From: Hyparrhenia diplandra
Taxonomy: Eukaryota > Streptophyta > Magnoliopsida > Poales > Poaceae
Direction: 5' to 3'
Assembly (NCBI GenBank): GCA_015847255.1
Contig: JADLZK010005494.1
Location: forward strand, 59,205 to 123,204
Length of the DNA: 64,000 bases
The notes below the pieces were generated by a model. That model ran no database searches and was not told the DNA's origin. It saw nothing but the letters and a program-made list of their open reading frames with translations. Position numbers and translations under genes: made by a program. Shown here piece after piece: positions 33,679-45,796 of the stretch. Every line of letters starts with the position of its first letter. Positions within the stretch are counted from its first letter, which is position 1.

Positions 33679-34290
33679 ATCATCCCTAAAATCCTTTTCT
33701 CCATTCGGACTCTAAACAAATAACCATACATACATGTTTCTCGATCGTATCGACGAGAGAAAAGACAGTCAGTAAAATGTATTATCAGCTATCACATTTG
33801 ACAATTTTGGTTATTGAATGCAAAGCATTTCCCAATTAAACCGCGCGGATGGGTTTTATTTGGTTCCTGAGAGCGACGGGATGCCACCGAGAGGAGGAGG
33901 ATAAGCACGCATCAGAGGATGTACTTTTGCCCGCTGGGTGCGCGCCAGCACGTGCACCAAAATGTTTTGTATCCATCGTTCATGTATGATGATGCCAATC
34001 AAGGTCGGAGTACGATGGATATGCATTTCATTTGCAGGTAGTGGGGGTATAGCAGGCCAAACAAATTAAAGCGTCTAGTGCATATACGGAGTATGTATAT
34101 CGGATTCCCTAAGGCCCCTGCAGGCCAACAAGCACGTCGTATATATGTGTCGAAGGTGCGTTGCATCTGCGTTACTTAGGTAGTAAGCATTACGTAACTA
34201 AAATGACGTGTGGAGTGGTGCTTCTGTATAGTGACCTGTCAAGACATGACATCCCTTTGTCGAGGATCTCCATCATCATCTCCTTAGGCC
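33243..34290. other. Intergenic, including a 39-base T run
   Basis: An uninterrupted run of T lies at 33638-33676; such a run may be miscounted in the assembly. Otherwise no gene or clear repeat is seen. Confidence 0.5.
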
Positions 34291-34291
34291 A

Positions 34292-34546
34292 GCCTTGTTT
34301 AGTTGGTGGTGGAAAGTTATAAAGTTAGAATTTGAACTTTTATAGTATTTTCGTTTGTATTTGGTAACTATTGTCCAATCATAGCCTAACTAGACTCAAA
34401 AGATAGAATACCGTGATCTATAATCAAACTGTACAATTAGTTATTTGTTTATCTATATTTTTTGATTTATGCATGTGCCCCTAGATTGATGTGATGTGAT
34501 GGAGAGAGTGAAAAAACTTGAAAATTGGAGGGGAACTAAACAAGGC
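34292..34546. mobile_element. MITE with GCCTTGTTTAGTT terminal inverted repeats
   Basis: The left end is GCCTTGTTTAGTT and the right end AACTAAACAAGGC, an exact 13-base inverted repeat over 255 bases. GCCTTGTTTAGTT is a frequent MITE terminus in panicoid grasses. CCAG-like bases flank both sides, but the duplication length is ambiguous. Confidence 0.8.
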
Positions 34547-35480
34547 CAGCTTGGCAAATAGCAAATAAAAACCCTACTCATGATCAGATCTAACAAATAC
34601 ATGCTTGACTTTTTTTCTCGTTGTCCCTTCCACGCTGACGACAGTGCTATATGTGCAGAGCAACCGTTTCATCTTATTCAAAATAGGGCCAGGAAATTTC
34701 ACTGTATACTTCTTCAGATTCAGAAATGCTCCTAATATGGAAACGCTGTAGATAGCACGTACAAACTCCATTCTAAATTATGACACATTTGATTTCTTTT
34801 TACCCCATGTTTGACCCCTTGTCTTATTCAAAAAAATTTGTAAAATGTCACATCTTTTGTTGTGGCATGTTTTATTAATAAAAGGCCTTCAAGAATGACT
34901 TAAATTTGACAATGTTTGCATAAAATCTTTAAATAAGATGAGTGTTTAAACTAGAGGTTAAAAAAAAGTCAAACAATTTTGAAATGTATTAACGTAAATT
35001 AAATGTGTCTTACGAGTACGAGAACAACCATTCACATCTTCTATAGGCCAACAATGATCTAATGAGGTATTCCACAAAAAATCAAATGAGGTACTCCGCA
35101 AACTCTAGTTTTTTGTGGAGCTGCTCCGAGATGGAGTTCGTGAAGTAGTCTCAAACACCTCCAATATGCTTCGGCCTAGGGCTTAGCAGATTTCTGGTTC
35201 CAACCCTAGGTCCATCCCCCTTGAGACATGTGCTTGTGCTTGTACTCAATTCCGGGCCGCTCACTCCACCGAAGTGGCATTTTACATAGCCTAGGACAAG
35301 GTTATCATTTATCGGTGTCGTCTAACTACGGTAAAAAAAAGCATGTAATAATACAAAAACACAAAAGAAGATACTAAAATATTCAAATGACTCCAAGCTA
35401 GCTTTACTAAAAATATATGACTTTACAAAAAAGTACAAAACTAATTTCACATTTGTTTTAAGCTAAAATAATTTTCCTTG
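34547..35480. other. AT-rich intergenic, MITE-like
   Basis: The segment 34780-35030 has TTATTCAAAAAAATTTG and a partial inverse, typical of a decayed MITE. No gene is seen. Confidence 0.4.
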
Positions 35481-36569
35481 CCAACTTTTAGGACTTTCAA
35501 TGGTAAAAGTTTACAAAAGTATTTTTAAGAGGCGTTGGGAGGGCACATTGGCGGCAGGGGTGGCAATGGCTAGGGTTGACGATGGGAGTGTCGCAAGTGG
35601 TGTTGGCGGAGGTGGCGTGAGTGGTGGGGTGGTGGCACGGCTTAGGGCTAGGGCGTAGAGAGCAAGAGAGAGATAGGAATAGGGAGCTTTCGCTCTTCCT
35701 ATTATTTGAGTTGATTTGATTACAAACCTCTAGTATTTATAGTCCATTTGAGAATTGAGACTTGACTCCTAAGCAAACTAAGAGATCCTTATCGAATCAA
35801 TTCTCCTTAACAAACTCAATCATCCGAACTTAATCGACTTATTATCTAAACCGGCGAGGACTCCATATGGAAGATCATGACGATGGTGGGGCCGTCTTAG
35901 CCGCGGTGCGTCTGTGGTGCCTCCTCTCCTCCCTATGTGCGTATAGGGTTGGCCGAGAGGCCCGACACGTGTGGTGGTGATGCCTCCTCCTTGGCCCCAA
36001 TCAGCTCGTTGTCTCCTCCGAGGAAGTACGGCCCATGTTGGGCGTATGGCGGTACCTCCTCCACTCGACGCGTCCTCATGCAGTGCGACCCACTTTCGTC
36101 CACGCTTTTGGGTGGCGGGGGCTGCTTCAAGTGGGTCCGCCACGATGTAGCCCGGTCATACGTCCACAAATTAATGAAATCGTCGCGGTCGTATTGTTGT
36201 CTAGTGCAAACTTGAAAGCGATCTTTGAAAGCGTTGCCAATGTAGCGAAGGTGTAGTAGATGTAGTTGCACGGGAAGTCTCGGCTCGAGCCCTCTTTACA
36301 CCTATGAGTAGAGGGCGTGGCACCAATTTGGGAAAATAAAGGCAAAGCATCTCCCTACGTGATGCGATGAAGGTCGTCGTTTGTCGATCGGGAACAAAGG
36401 CGAAGTATAGGCTGGTGCAAGGTCATGGAAGTCACGTGTCTTTGGTGGCACCTTCTTGTACCACCAGTGTACACCGAGGAAATGATATGACAAATGCCGG
36501 AGCGGCGGCGTACGTAGGCGCCACGGAGACCACGTGCTTTACATGACGTTGCGCTGAAAAGACTTCCTA
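35480..36569. repeat. Tandem duplication, copy A (intact)
   Basis: This unit runs from a TAGGACTTTCAATGG word to GAAAAGACTTCCTA. Copy B restarts at once with the same order of landmarks: TTTTTAAGAGGCG, AGAGAGATAGGAATAGG, CTAGTATTTATAGTCC, ATGAGTAGAGG and ACCACGTGCTTTACATG. The minus strand has a TATAAATA motif near 35737. It may be a duplicated LTR or part of an unknown element. Frames on the minus strand (35820-36271) have no recognised domain. Confidence 0.75.
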
Positions 36570-38640
36570 ACCAACTTGTAGGACTTTCAATTGTAAAGTT
36601 CACAAAAAATATTTTTAAGAGGCGTGCTTGGGAGGCGGGATTGGCGGCACGGTGGCAGCGGGCTAGGGTTGACGAGGGAGTGTCGCGAGACGGTGTTTGG
36701 CGGAGGTGGCGTGAGGGGGTAGGGGGTGGTGGCACGGCTTTAGGGCTAGGGCGAGAGAGCAAGAGAGAGATAGGAATAGGGATCATTCTCTCTTTCTATT
36801 ATTTGAGTTGATTTGATTACAGTCCCTAGTATTTATAGTCCATTTGAGAGTTTAGACTTGATTCCTAAGCAAACTAAGAGATCCTTATCAAATACGGATT
36901 CTCCTTAACAAACTCAATCGTCCTAACTTAATCGACTTATTATCTAAACCGACGAGGATTCCATATGGTAGATCATGACGAGGGTGGGGCCGCCCCCAGC
37001 CGCGGTGTAAATTTGGGGTGCCTCTTCTCTGCCTATGTGCATCTAGGGTAGGCCGAGGGGCGGCGAGTGTGGTGGTGACGCCTCCTCCTTGGGCCCCAAT
37101 TGGCCCGTTGTCTCCTCAAGAAGTAACGACCCATGTTAAGTGTATGACAGTACTTCCTTCTCCACTTGACACGTCCTCATGCCGAATTGTGACCCACTCG
37201 CCCACGCCTTTTGGTGGCGGGGCTGCTTCAAGTGGGTCCGCCACGATGTAGCCGATCATACGTCCACAAATTAATGGAATCATCGCCGGTCATATTGTCG
37301 TCTAGTGCAAACTCGAAAGCTTGATCACTACTACCTATTCGATTTTTACGTGGCGGTTTTTTTTATTTTCCTTGGCAGTTTTGAAACCGCCACGAAGGGA
37401 GGGTCACGGTTAATCATCAATTTTCCTTGGTAGTTTTATGAGAGGCAAAAAAACCGCCACCATTAATCCTAGAAAAAAAATTAAAAAAATACAAAAATCC
37501 GGATCCAGCCCAAATGGGTCGGTCAGAGGGCTACGATGGATGCGGCCGCCGGGCGCTGAATCCATTTTCCACCGCCCGGATCCGGCCCCAGGGCCAAGAT
37601 CCGGCTCAGGGAGGCGCGCCGCCCGGCTGGATCTCACCCCGCCGCCGCCGGATCCCGCATCCAGCGGCGGGCCCTTGGCCCCGGAGACCGCGCCATTCAC
37701 AAGCACCGCTGGGAGGGTGTGGCCGCCGGCGACACCACTAGGCCGCCGCCGTCGTCGCATTGGGCCCGCGGAGCGTGCCGTCGGGGAGGCCAGGCCAGGC
37801 GCGCCCGCCGGGGGGGAGGCCCGGGCTCGCAGTATTTGCCGCCGCCCGGGAAACCACCGCAACTCACCGGGGAGAAGCAGACCCGGTGCCCCGTCGGGGA
37901 GGGGGCCACGCCGCCCATCTGTCATCGTCGGGGGCGCCGGGGGGGGGCCGGGCCCGCGCGTCCTGCGAGCGAAGGTATGGGAGGAAGAGGGGCGGGTGGT
38001 GAGAGGGAGGGATCTGGTGAGGAGAGTGCGGGTGAGGGGAGAGAGGGTGTGAGTGTCTGGCGGGGCTGGGAAACCCTAAGACTCCCCCTCTATATATATG
38101 AGCCCGATTTCAGATTGGGTTTGGGTTTTTTTTCTCGAGCTCTTTGGGCTGGCTAGTTGGGCTTCATTTACCATGACGGTTTTAACTGCCACGGTTAATA
38201 GAGTCATTAGCCGTGGCAGTTTTTCTAAATAACCTCCACGAAAAATGATTGAAACGTTGTGTAAAATCAAGCTGTAGCAAAGTGAGTAGTAGCGAGAAAG
38301 TTGCCAATGTATCCGAAGGTGTAGTATATGTAGTTGTACGAGAAGTCTTCAACTCGAGCCCCTTTACACCTATGAGTAGAGGACGTGGCACCCTGTCTGG
38401 GAAAATAAGGCGAAGCATCTCCTACGTGTTGCGATGAAAGCTTCACCTGTGGTCGTCGTTGTCGTCGGGAACGAGGCAGAAGGGTAGCTGGTGCAAGGTC
38501 ATGGAAGTCACGTGTGCTGGTGGCACCTTCTTGTACACACTGTACACCGAGAAAATGACATGTCAAATGCCGGAGGCGCGGCGTACACGTAGGCGCACGG
38601 AGACCACGTGCTTTACATGACGCTGCGCTGAAAAGACTTC
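36570..38640. repeat. Tandem duplication, copy B, interrupted by an insertion
   Basis: The same landmarks as copy A appear at 36580-37320 and again at 38296-38640, with 970 foreign bases between them. Copy A provides an uninterrupted empty-site version of the break (GAAAGCGATCTTTGAAAGCG around 36217), which shows that the insertion came after the duplication. Confidence 0.75.
37326..38295. mobile_element. CACTA-like non-autonomous insertion in copy B
   Basis: The left end is CACTACTAC and the right end GTAGTAGCG, a short inverted repeat with one mismatch. Subterminal words of the form ACCGCCACG / CGTGGCAGTT recur near both ends (37352-37465 and 38170-38245). The core (37500-38060) is GC-rich with long frames on both strands, probably compositional or captured host sequence. 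The 3-bp duplication is not clear. Confidence 0.65.
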
Positions 38641-41110
38641 CTATAGTGTTTGGATAAGAGCGGCATTGCGCCCTGCTGGTCGGTCTCCGGAGCTGATGTA
38701 CAAGGCTTCACGAAAAAGAAAAAAAAAAATAAATGTCTCCTTCAGTTCTGATTCCGTGAACAAAATGTCACACGCGTGCTGTGACCACCATGCGAAATTT
38801 TGTGTTATAAAACAACAAATGGAGTACGGGAAAAGTATGTCACACCTGCGTTTAATTTGTTGGCACTCGCTGGGCATACGTGCCTGCCTAGGCACCGCGC
38901 TTCTCTTATCTGCAACATCTAGTGGGTCTAGTCTTTGTTCAACTCGTGTGTGCCACTAAACATACAGTGAAATGCACATGGTCCTGTTTGCTTAAACTTA
39001 TCGGACTGACTTACTTGACATGGTACAATGTTTTCTCTCACGACAAAACAACATCAGTTGAGCTTATCAGCCGCATAAACCATTAGCCAAATAATTTTTT
39101 ACGGCTTTATGTAATTTCTATTAATTTTAAAACTGAGGTTTTATTATATCCATCGAGAGTCAAAAATAATAATGTTCCATTGAGTACAATGAGCATCAAT
39201 AAGTTCCTGAGGTCAAGAAGCATGATGAATTAAGGAAAATATTTGGCATGATAAATGTCGAAGCACGAAGAAAGGAAGAAACCAAACCGACAAGGTCGAT
39301 TCCAATGTAACCCGGCGGAGGAGTCTACCACCCATGGAAATCGACCAAACCGGTTTTAGAACTAGTAAAGCCGGTTTACCTACAGTTCGAGACCAATTGG
39401 ACTCCACCTCGATTTTGAAATGTATTTTCACAGAGAAAACTTGGAACACATCCTAAAGTTGTTTCTTATTGAAATGAGAACACCACGAACACCACCTCTA
39501 TGTAAATGAGAGGATCATGACCAATCGAGGAATCCAACTTCTAATTAGAATAAAAATGCATGTACCGCCCCTTTTACCCTAACTTTCTCATATCCTTATT
39601 GTTCCTCATGTCTATCGACAAGATTTGGTGGTGTTCTAGGTGGTATTGTCGACCCTAGGACAACCTCATTGTGCTCCTCCCAAATGGATCTTCTCAGGAG
39701 GTGTTCATGATGAGTCAACTAGGTGAAAACGGGTGGTAATCGGGCCTAACCCGCTTGTTGGCCAGTTTCAGCGATTTACTATATGTTGACTTCCACGATT
39801 CGCCACCAAGGATATGGTTCATTTGACAAGGAAGAACATTGCTTGGATTCGCTAAACTTCAGGCTTTAGGTCCTATTTCTCGGAGTTCTATTTATGATCT
39901 AAAAATAGGCATTGTCAAGGAGTTTTGTAGTTGACAACTTTTTCATTTAAAATCAACCCTATAGGGAAACTTCGCATTCGAGGCAAGATGGAGAAATGAC
40001 CAAAAAACCAAAGAGTTGATCTCCTAGGCGGTGGGTTGTCTACTCGCGATCTCCTAGGCCCATGCCGCCCCCTCTCGTCTCTTCTTTACAAGCGGGGCGA
40101 GCCCGACCTCGATGGCACTACCCCCAACCGCTTAGTCATGCCACCCCAATCAGGCGGTCGTAGCGGCCCGCATTGGCTCGATTGTGATGGAGTTTGAGGA
40201 TTACAGAGATGGCAATAAGCTAGAGTAGAAGCTCGTGAGGAATTGTTGGGCACCATATCTTACGGTAACTATCGGTCTTACGCTATTGCGGACTTGATGC
40301 GATGAAGATTTGTGGTTTGATGTGTGGACTAGTGTATCGATGTATGCGGTTTGATGTGTGGACTCATGTGTTGGTTTGATGTGGTGAAACTCTGGTCGTA
40401 GTTTTGTTGCACATGTGTGAAATCTTACTTAGTTTCTATGATGTTTTCGTATTGGTTTATGTGATTGAATTATTCGATTGTGACAAATGAATGTCCTGCC
40501 CGTGGATGAACCAGGGCATCCCACATGGTCAAATAAAAGTTCGATATGTCGACGAACCAATGCACTACACATGTAATAGCCAAGACACGACATGTGGCTA
40601 TGCGCATATCTGAAAACATTTCTATGGCGGCCAGTTTTTAGTCATACAAGCGAACACTTCTATGGCAATTTCCCAAAAATTGGTCATGGAAGTTCATATG
40701 TGACATAAGTTCTATGGCGTTGGGTTTTTCATCATAGATTCACCATAGAAGTGCAAATATGACCAATTTGGCATATTGTATGACGTCATATCATTATAGA
40801 AGTTAAAATATGTACTAGTGCTCGCTGTGCCCCCTGTTGAGCGGCTAGGCCACTCCCCACCGCCTAGCGGTGGTGCCCCACTCCATGACCACGTCGCCCC
40901 CATACCAACCCCACCACCTTGACCATGCCACATGGCTCTTGGTCTTCATTGACTTTCGTGGGCCTAGCAGAAGGAGAGAAGCCAAGCACACTAGCTCATG
41001 ATCCGAAGATGAGTAGCCCAAAAGGCAAGGTGAAGCCTCTTGCAATAGAGATATGTATAATTGTATTTTCATCCCATCACTTAACTGTATGGTATGACAG
41101 TAAGACAGTA
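38641..41110. other. Intergenic, decayed transposon sequence
   Basis: A MITE-like remnant with GTCCTGTTTGCTTAAAC and TTTTCTCTCACGACAAAAC lies near 38980-39090. CTTCTATGG-type words in both directions near 40620-40790 resemble CACTA subterminal repeats. The rest has no gene-like frame. Confidence 0.4.
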
Positions 41111-41121
41111 ATGGCGTATAA

Positions 41122-41404
41122 GAGCACTCACAATCAGACTCTATCATAGTTTTCTATCCTCATTTATTCTCCTCTATTTATTGCTTTTCTTGATGTGGCT
41201 GTATTTATTGAAGAGAGAGAGAAAAACACAAGAAACCAATTCTAACTAAGAAAACCAAGTCTTTCACGAAAACCAAGACAATGCGTGAGAGTGATAAGTG
41301 GGCCATGTGACATCATGATAAAAAATTGCATTGTGAATGATAGTTTCTTGACACAATGTTCAAAAAATTATAGAAACCATGATAGTTTTAGCATTGTGAG
41401 TGCC
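41122..41404. mobile_element. Tourist-like MITE (PIF/Harbinger) with TAA duplication
   Basis: The ends are GAGCACTCACAAT and CATTGTGAGTGCC, inverted relatives. TAA flanks both sides (41119-41121 and 41405-41407), the usual Harbinger target. The second layer of the inverted repeat (CTATCATAGTTTTCTA against TAGAAACCATGATAG) extends the match inward. Confidence 0.88.
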
Positions 41405-41407
41405 TAA

Positions 41408-43100
41408 GGGATTGCAAATCTATATCGAGGCTATAAAGCGGACACATAATTTATGATGGAAGCAAAGGGATGCTTATAGGTTTTGATGGCATTATAAGGA
41501 TTCTCTTTTTTTCCCTTTACTTTTATGCCTAAATTTATGATTTCGGCATAACGATTTGTAGAGATGCCATTTCTAGAGGCGTTTGTTGTTTCTAGCCGTC
41601 ACTAAAAATCTGATTTTTCTTTACACCCGGCTTCTCACGTGCCGTCGACGATCGTCAGCGCTGACGGCTGTCAGTGGTCAGGCCGGCTGACCTGGTTACT
41701 CCACGCAAACGTTTGGTTTTACTTGCCAGAAAGCTCGCAATCGCAATCGCTCCTAGCTCCCAATCGCTCGCTAGTCTGTACTCACAATAACTCTAGTCAA
41801 ATTAATCAATTAAATTAAGGAAAACTAGTCTACCGTCCAGTACTAATCTAGTACTACGTACACTGATGGTATGATGTCGTCGAATCAGCCGTCGCCGTCG
41901 GAAGATCGCCGCCACGACCGATCAAGCTGAGATGAGACAAGGCTGCGGCGGCCGCCGTTGGACTGTCTACCTTCTTCTCTGCTGCTTCCGATTCTCACTC
42001 AACCATCGACGTCCATATATATATCCAGTATCTTGCTTGCGCTCGAGTGCACTCCACAGCTACTACTGATTTTCCTCGATCGATCGGCCGAAACGTCGTA
42101 TACGTTTTGGTGCTGCGTGCTCACGGTCACGGCCAGACACTGGTCGTCTCTGCCTCAGAGTCAAAGCTAGCAGTCATCAGCATGTGTACATGCGATTTCC
42201 CGCGTGGATCGGAGAGATCGATCGTCTTCACCCTTCCGTGGACGTCTCCTTAGAGTTGACAAATTAACATCGCGTGCTTTGACTTGCATAGGTTTTCTGG
42301 GTTGTTGCTTTAAGTTCACACTGACAGTGCTAGCTTCATTGATTAGCTACATATATCATGAGTCGTGTGTATGATGAGGATCCAAGGCATGGGGGAGCAG
42401 ATTACTTCCTCGGGCTTCAGCTACGAGCCTACGAGCCCTATCAAAGGTTTTATTGGAAGAACCGTTTTTACTGAAAAACAAAGAAGCCGGAAATGTTCTG
42501 AAGGAGACACATCAAAAACCGCTTCGGCCTTTTTTAGAAAAAGCCCTGCCGAACCCCAGCCCAGGTTCACCTAATAACGTCCTTTGTTAATTAACACGAG
42601 TACATCTACAACACTGAAGGAAAAGATTGATGGTACGGTGTACTATCATGTACGGAGAGTACATACTCCTCTCCTCTCTTTGATCGAGTACACGAAACAT
42701 TTTATCGATCACTTGCTTTTTACGGCAACTACACCATCGACTCAACCTCATCTCAGTCATCGCCATCAATTTCCTACATGATTAATCAATTGCTGATTCC
42801 ATCACGGACCAGGCGACTTCCCTCCGGGCCCCTTCACCAACATCGCATACTAAAATGCTTTTCGGCCAGCATCCATATGTTCACATGGTTGAACTTCAAT
42901 TCTGTGTCAAATTCTTCCATCTTCTCCATGTGTTTTACGTACATGCTCTTCAGTTGTATATCATGTTTTTGAGAAATTCACTTGGATGATTATAAATTGT
43001 CTTTTTAGAGTGTGTCTATATGCATGAACACTTGGTCTATTGAGAGAACATAATATAATTAGTTAATTACCATTTAAATCGTCTAATATAGCAAAACAGA
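41408..43100. other. Intergenic, nothing recognised
   Basis: Frames are shorter than 75 residues and lack motifs. The sequence is not obviously repetitive within the window. Confidence 0.45.
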
Positions 43101-43109
43101 GATAAAGTA

Positions 43110-43618
43110 TGCATGCATGTACCTTAAATTTACATCCAACAAAGCTTACGGATCTGGAGACCGAGTTGGAGCTTCAGATTGGATCGGTTCCTGTTCAGGA
43201 GTTTGGTTGGTGATGCCTCGTCGTCTTGGCGTTGGGGGCGCCCGGCCTTTTGCTTTGTGGATTCGGTGGTGGTTGTGGTTCCGTTGGAAGTTCGGTGGTT
43301 GGAAGCGGGCTCGGCTTCATCGTGGCGACGGATGTCATCGTCGGCGCTTCCATTGTCATTTGAATCTGGGAAGTGGATATGACGGACGGACGTTCAATGA
43401 AATCTTATTTCGTCTTTGGCGAAGTTTGGCGTCTGCTGCAGTTCCGGTGGTTTTATCGGTCGGGTTCGGCGGCGTTGGTCGGCGTAATGTGTAATTTTAT
43501 CTTTGTTGAGGTCCTGTTTTGCTGATAGGTTGGACAACTGCCTCCCGTATCCTTATCGATCTACTTATTGTACGGTTTTGCTTTCAATTAATACATGTAT
43601 ACTTTATCAAAAAAAAAA
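43110..43618 (+). mobile_element. LINE-like 3' fragment with A tail
   Basis: A GC-rich coding-like stretch (frame 43117-43494) passes into an untranslated tail ending CTTTATCAAAAAAAAAA at about 43618. A 3' tail of this form suggests a 5'-truncated retroposon on the plus strand. No target duplication was found, so this is tentative. Confidence 0.4.
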
Positions 43619-43619
43619 C

Positions 43620-44303
43620 AACTAAAATAACAAGATGTTGACCTTTTTCTCGTAAGATGTTAACCTCAATGGTTTGAGCCGCATGTATGCGCGGGTGTGC
43701 ATGCTTGAGGGTGTGTTTGGTTTTAATACCATGCAATGTCACACAAAACTTTTGTCCGTGCCACAAGTATGGCAACAAATTTAGGGTTTGTTTGACTCGT
43801 GACTACAACATTCCATGTCTAAACTGCACATGACGTACCTTTGCTTGGTTATTATCGTGCCTCAGGTGTTCTGAAAGTGTGGCGCTCTTCATGTGTATTC
43901 CTATATCGATACTTACGAAATGTAGAGAGCATGCTTTGTCCGCCACTTTTACGGTGCAACCACACTCACGGCACAAGGCCCTCAAACAAGAGTCCTGAGC
44001 AACACTAGGCAAAGTTGGACATGCCACCCATGTCTGGTCACCAAGCAAATGTAGACTAAGCTTAGGCATTATAAGTTGTGGCAACCTTTGGCATGTTTTC
44101 TAACGAACAAAAGAACGTCCTCTTAGTTATTCAAATATTGTTATTTCCTTCATGGATGCCAAAGGAAACCGTGCACATGGATAACCATGCCCAAAGGCTC
44201 TCTTTAATTAGAAGGCGAGAAATTTTTGTTTCTATGTCTTTGGAAGACAAGTAGAATTCCTCCATTAAAAGGGGCCCCTAAGTTACGAGCCACTGATGTT
44301 CCA
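43620..44303. other. Intergenic, nothing recognised
   Basis: No convincing frame or element ends. Confidence 0.45.
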
Positions 44304-44306
44304 TAA

Positions 44307-45253
44307 GGGCCCGTTTGGATGTTGGAATTGAGACCCATAATTCGGCATTGGCATTGGAGGCCCACAATTCCATTGTTTGGATGGCCACGACATTCTCGCA
44401 TTATGGAAACAAGGTCCAATGCCGCACGGCATTCACTACGCCCGCAGATCCTCCCGCAATACGGCCTCCTCCTGTATTAGCTAGAATCTCAAACGTTTCT
44501 TCCCCGTGCGAAAGAAAAGGGAGTCGCGAGCTCCTCAGTTTGATCCGCCCCATCCGCCCGGGCCGGAGCCCCTCGGCCTTGCCGGCCCCTCGTCGGAGGA
44601 GCCCTTCCTCTCGGCAAGGTGGAGCCATGCCAGCGTCGCAGCCCCTAGTGCGTGTGAGACCTCGGGGCAATGGACTTTCTTTCTGCCTCTGAGAGAATTG
44701 ATTTTACTACGAGGTGGGGCGCCATGCCCGCGGTTAATGCCTTGATTTACCGTGGCGGGCTCGGGGGATGATGATGGGCGTGAGGCGGAGCCAACAAAGT
44801 CCATCTAGGCCCAATAGGACGGGACGGCGTATCCTCCACCGAGATCCGGCTAACTCTACTTTCGAGTGGTGATTGCTCGTAGGGCACCCTCCGCAGCGCC
44901 TCCTCCATCGAGGGGCATCGGGGTCGGGCATTGTTGCATGGCCTCCCACGGCCGGGAGTGGCGTCGGAGTGGGAGCATCTCCTCCAGGCCGGGTGGCTCT
45001 TGGCGGAGGACCTAAGCGGCGGGGATGCTGACCTAGAAGGTTTGGGGCCCTGGCCCATGGGAAGGGATGCTCTAGAGGTTTGGGGCCCGGTCTGGATTCA
45101 GGAAGGTCCCAATCGTTGTTCAAAGCTCACTCGATTCCATCTTCATCCAAACAATGATATTGGTATTGTAACCCAATACCAATACTACTTTCTGATTTGG
45201 TATTGAAGTCAATTCAATGCCAATGCCTCCAATATATATATCCAAAGCGAGCC
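44307..45253. mobile_element. Harbinger-like non-autonomous element, 947 bp, TAA duplication
   Basis: The left end GGGCCCGTTTGGAT and the right end ATCCAAAGCGAGCC are inverted relatives (10 of 14). TAA lies directly outside both (44304-44306 and 45254-45256). GCATTGGCATTGG-type words occur inside both ends. The core (44500-45130) is GC-rich and may be captured host sequence; its frames on both strands are not recognised. Confidence 0.72.
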
Positions 45254-45256
45254 TAA

Positions 45257-45796
45257 GGCTTTTGTTGTATGACCGCCTTAAGTTAGAAGTCATCAGTGTA
45301 AAGTTTTTTGATGTATAACAACCTGAAGTTGAACTTATAAAAAATGTGTATGCCTCAACAAAGTTGTTAAGATCTGTACCAATATGGAAAGAGCTCAAAA
45401 TTAGCTCAACCCTTATGACCTTATCTAATTGTGGTCACGAAGGGAAAAAGGAAAACATTTGACTTCCTAGATATTTCACAACCGATGTTAGGTTTTTGCT
45501 AATTGAGCCCAAACCCAATAGAAACGGTTTCGTCAGCCCACCTTGCAATCAATCAATCGCACATGCTTGTAGATTTTACCTATATTTTTGTGAAAAAAAA
45601 AAACATCTCCAAACAGGGAAGGCGAAGCAACTTACTGACAAGCGGGACCTACAAGTCATCCTCAGTTCTCGGTTCCTTCCCGCCTCTTCCTCCTTCCCCA
45701 ATTTTTTGAGAAACCACCAAAAATCCTGCCAAAACCCTTCCCCGTTTGATTCTGATGTCCAGATCAAACCGCCGCCAAAAACTTCCTTGAGAAAAA
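45257..45796 (+). promoter_or_regulatory. Upstream region and probable 5' UTR of RMI1
   Basis: This 540-base stretch separates the Harbinger-like element from the RMI1 start codon. It has no transposon ends. A purine-rich run at 45592-45603 and C-rich sequence just before the ATG are compatible with a short plant 5' UTR. No clear TATA box could be chosen. Confidence 0.4.

Noticed and set aside
37410..38156. Several long overlapping frames (up to about 200 residues)
   Set aside because: They lie in the GC-rich core of the CACTA-like insertion, overlap on both strands and encode low-complexity Gly/Pro/Arg sequence.
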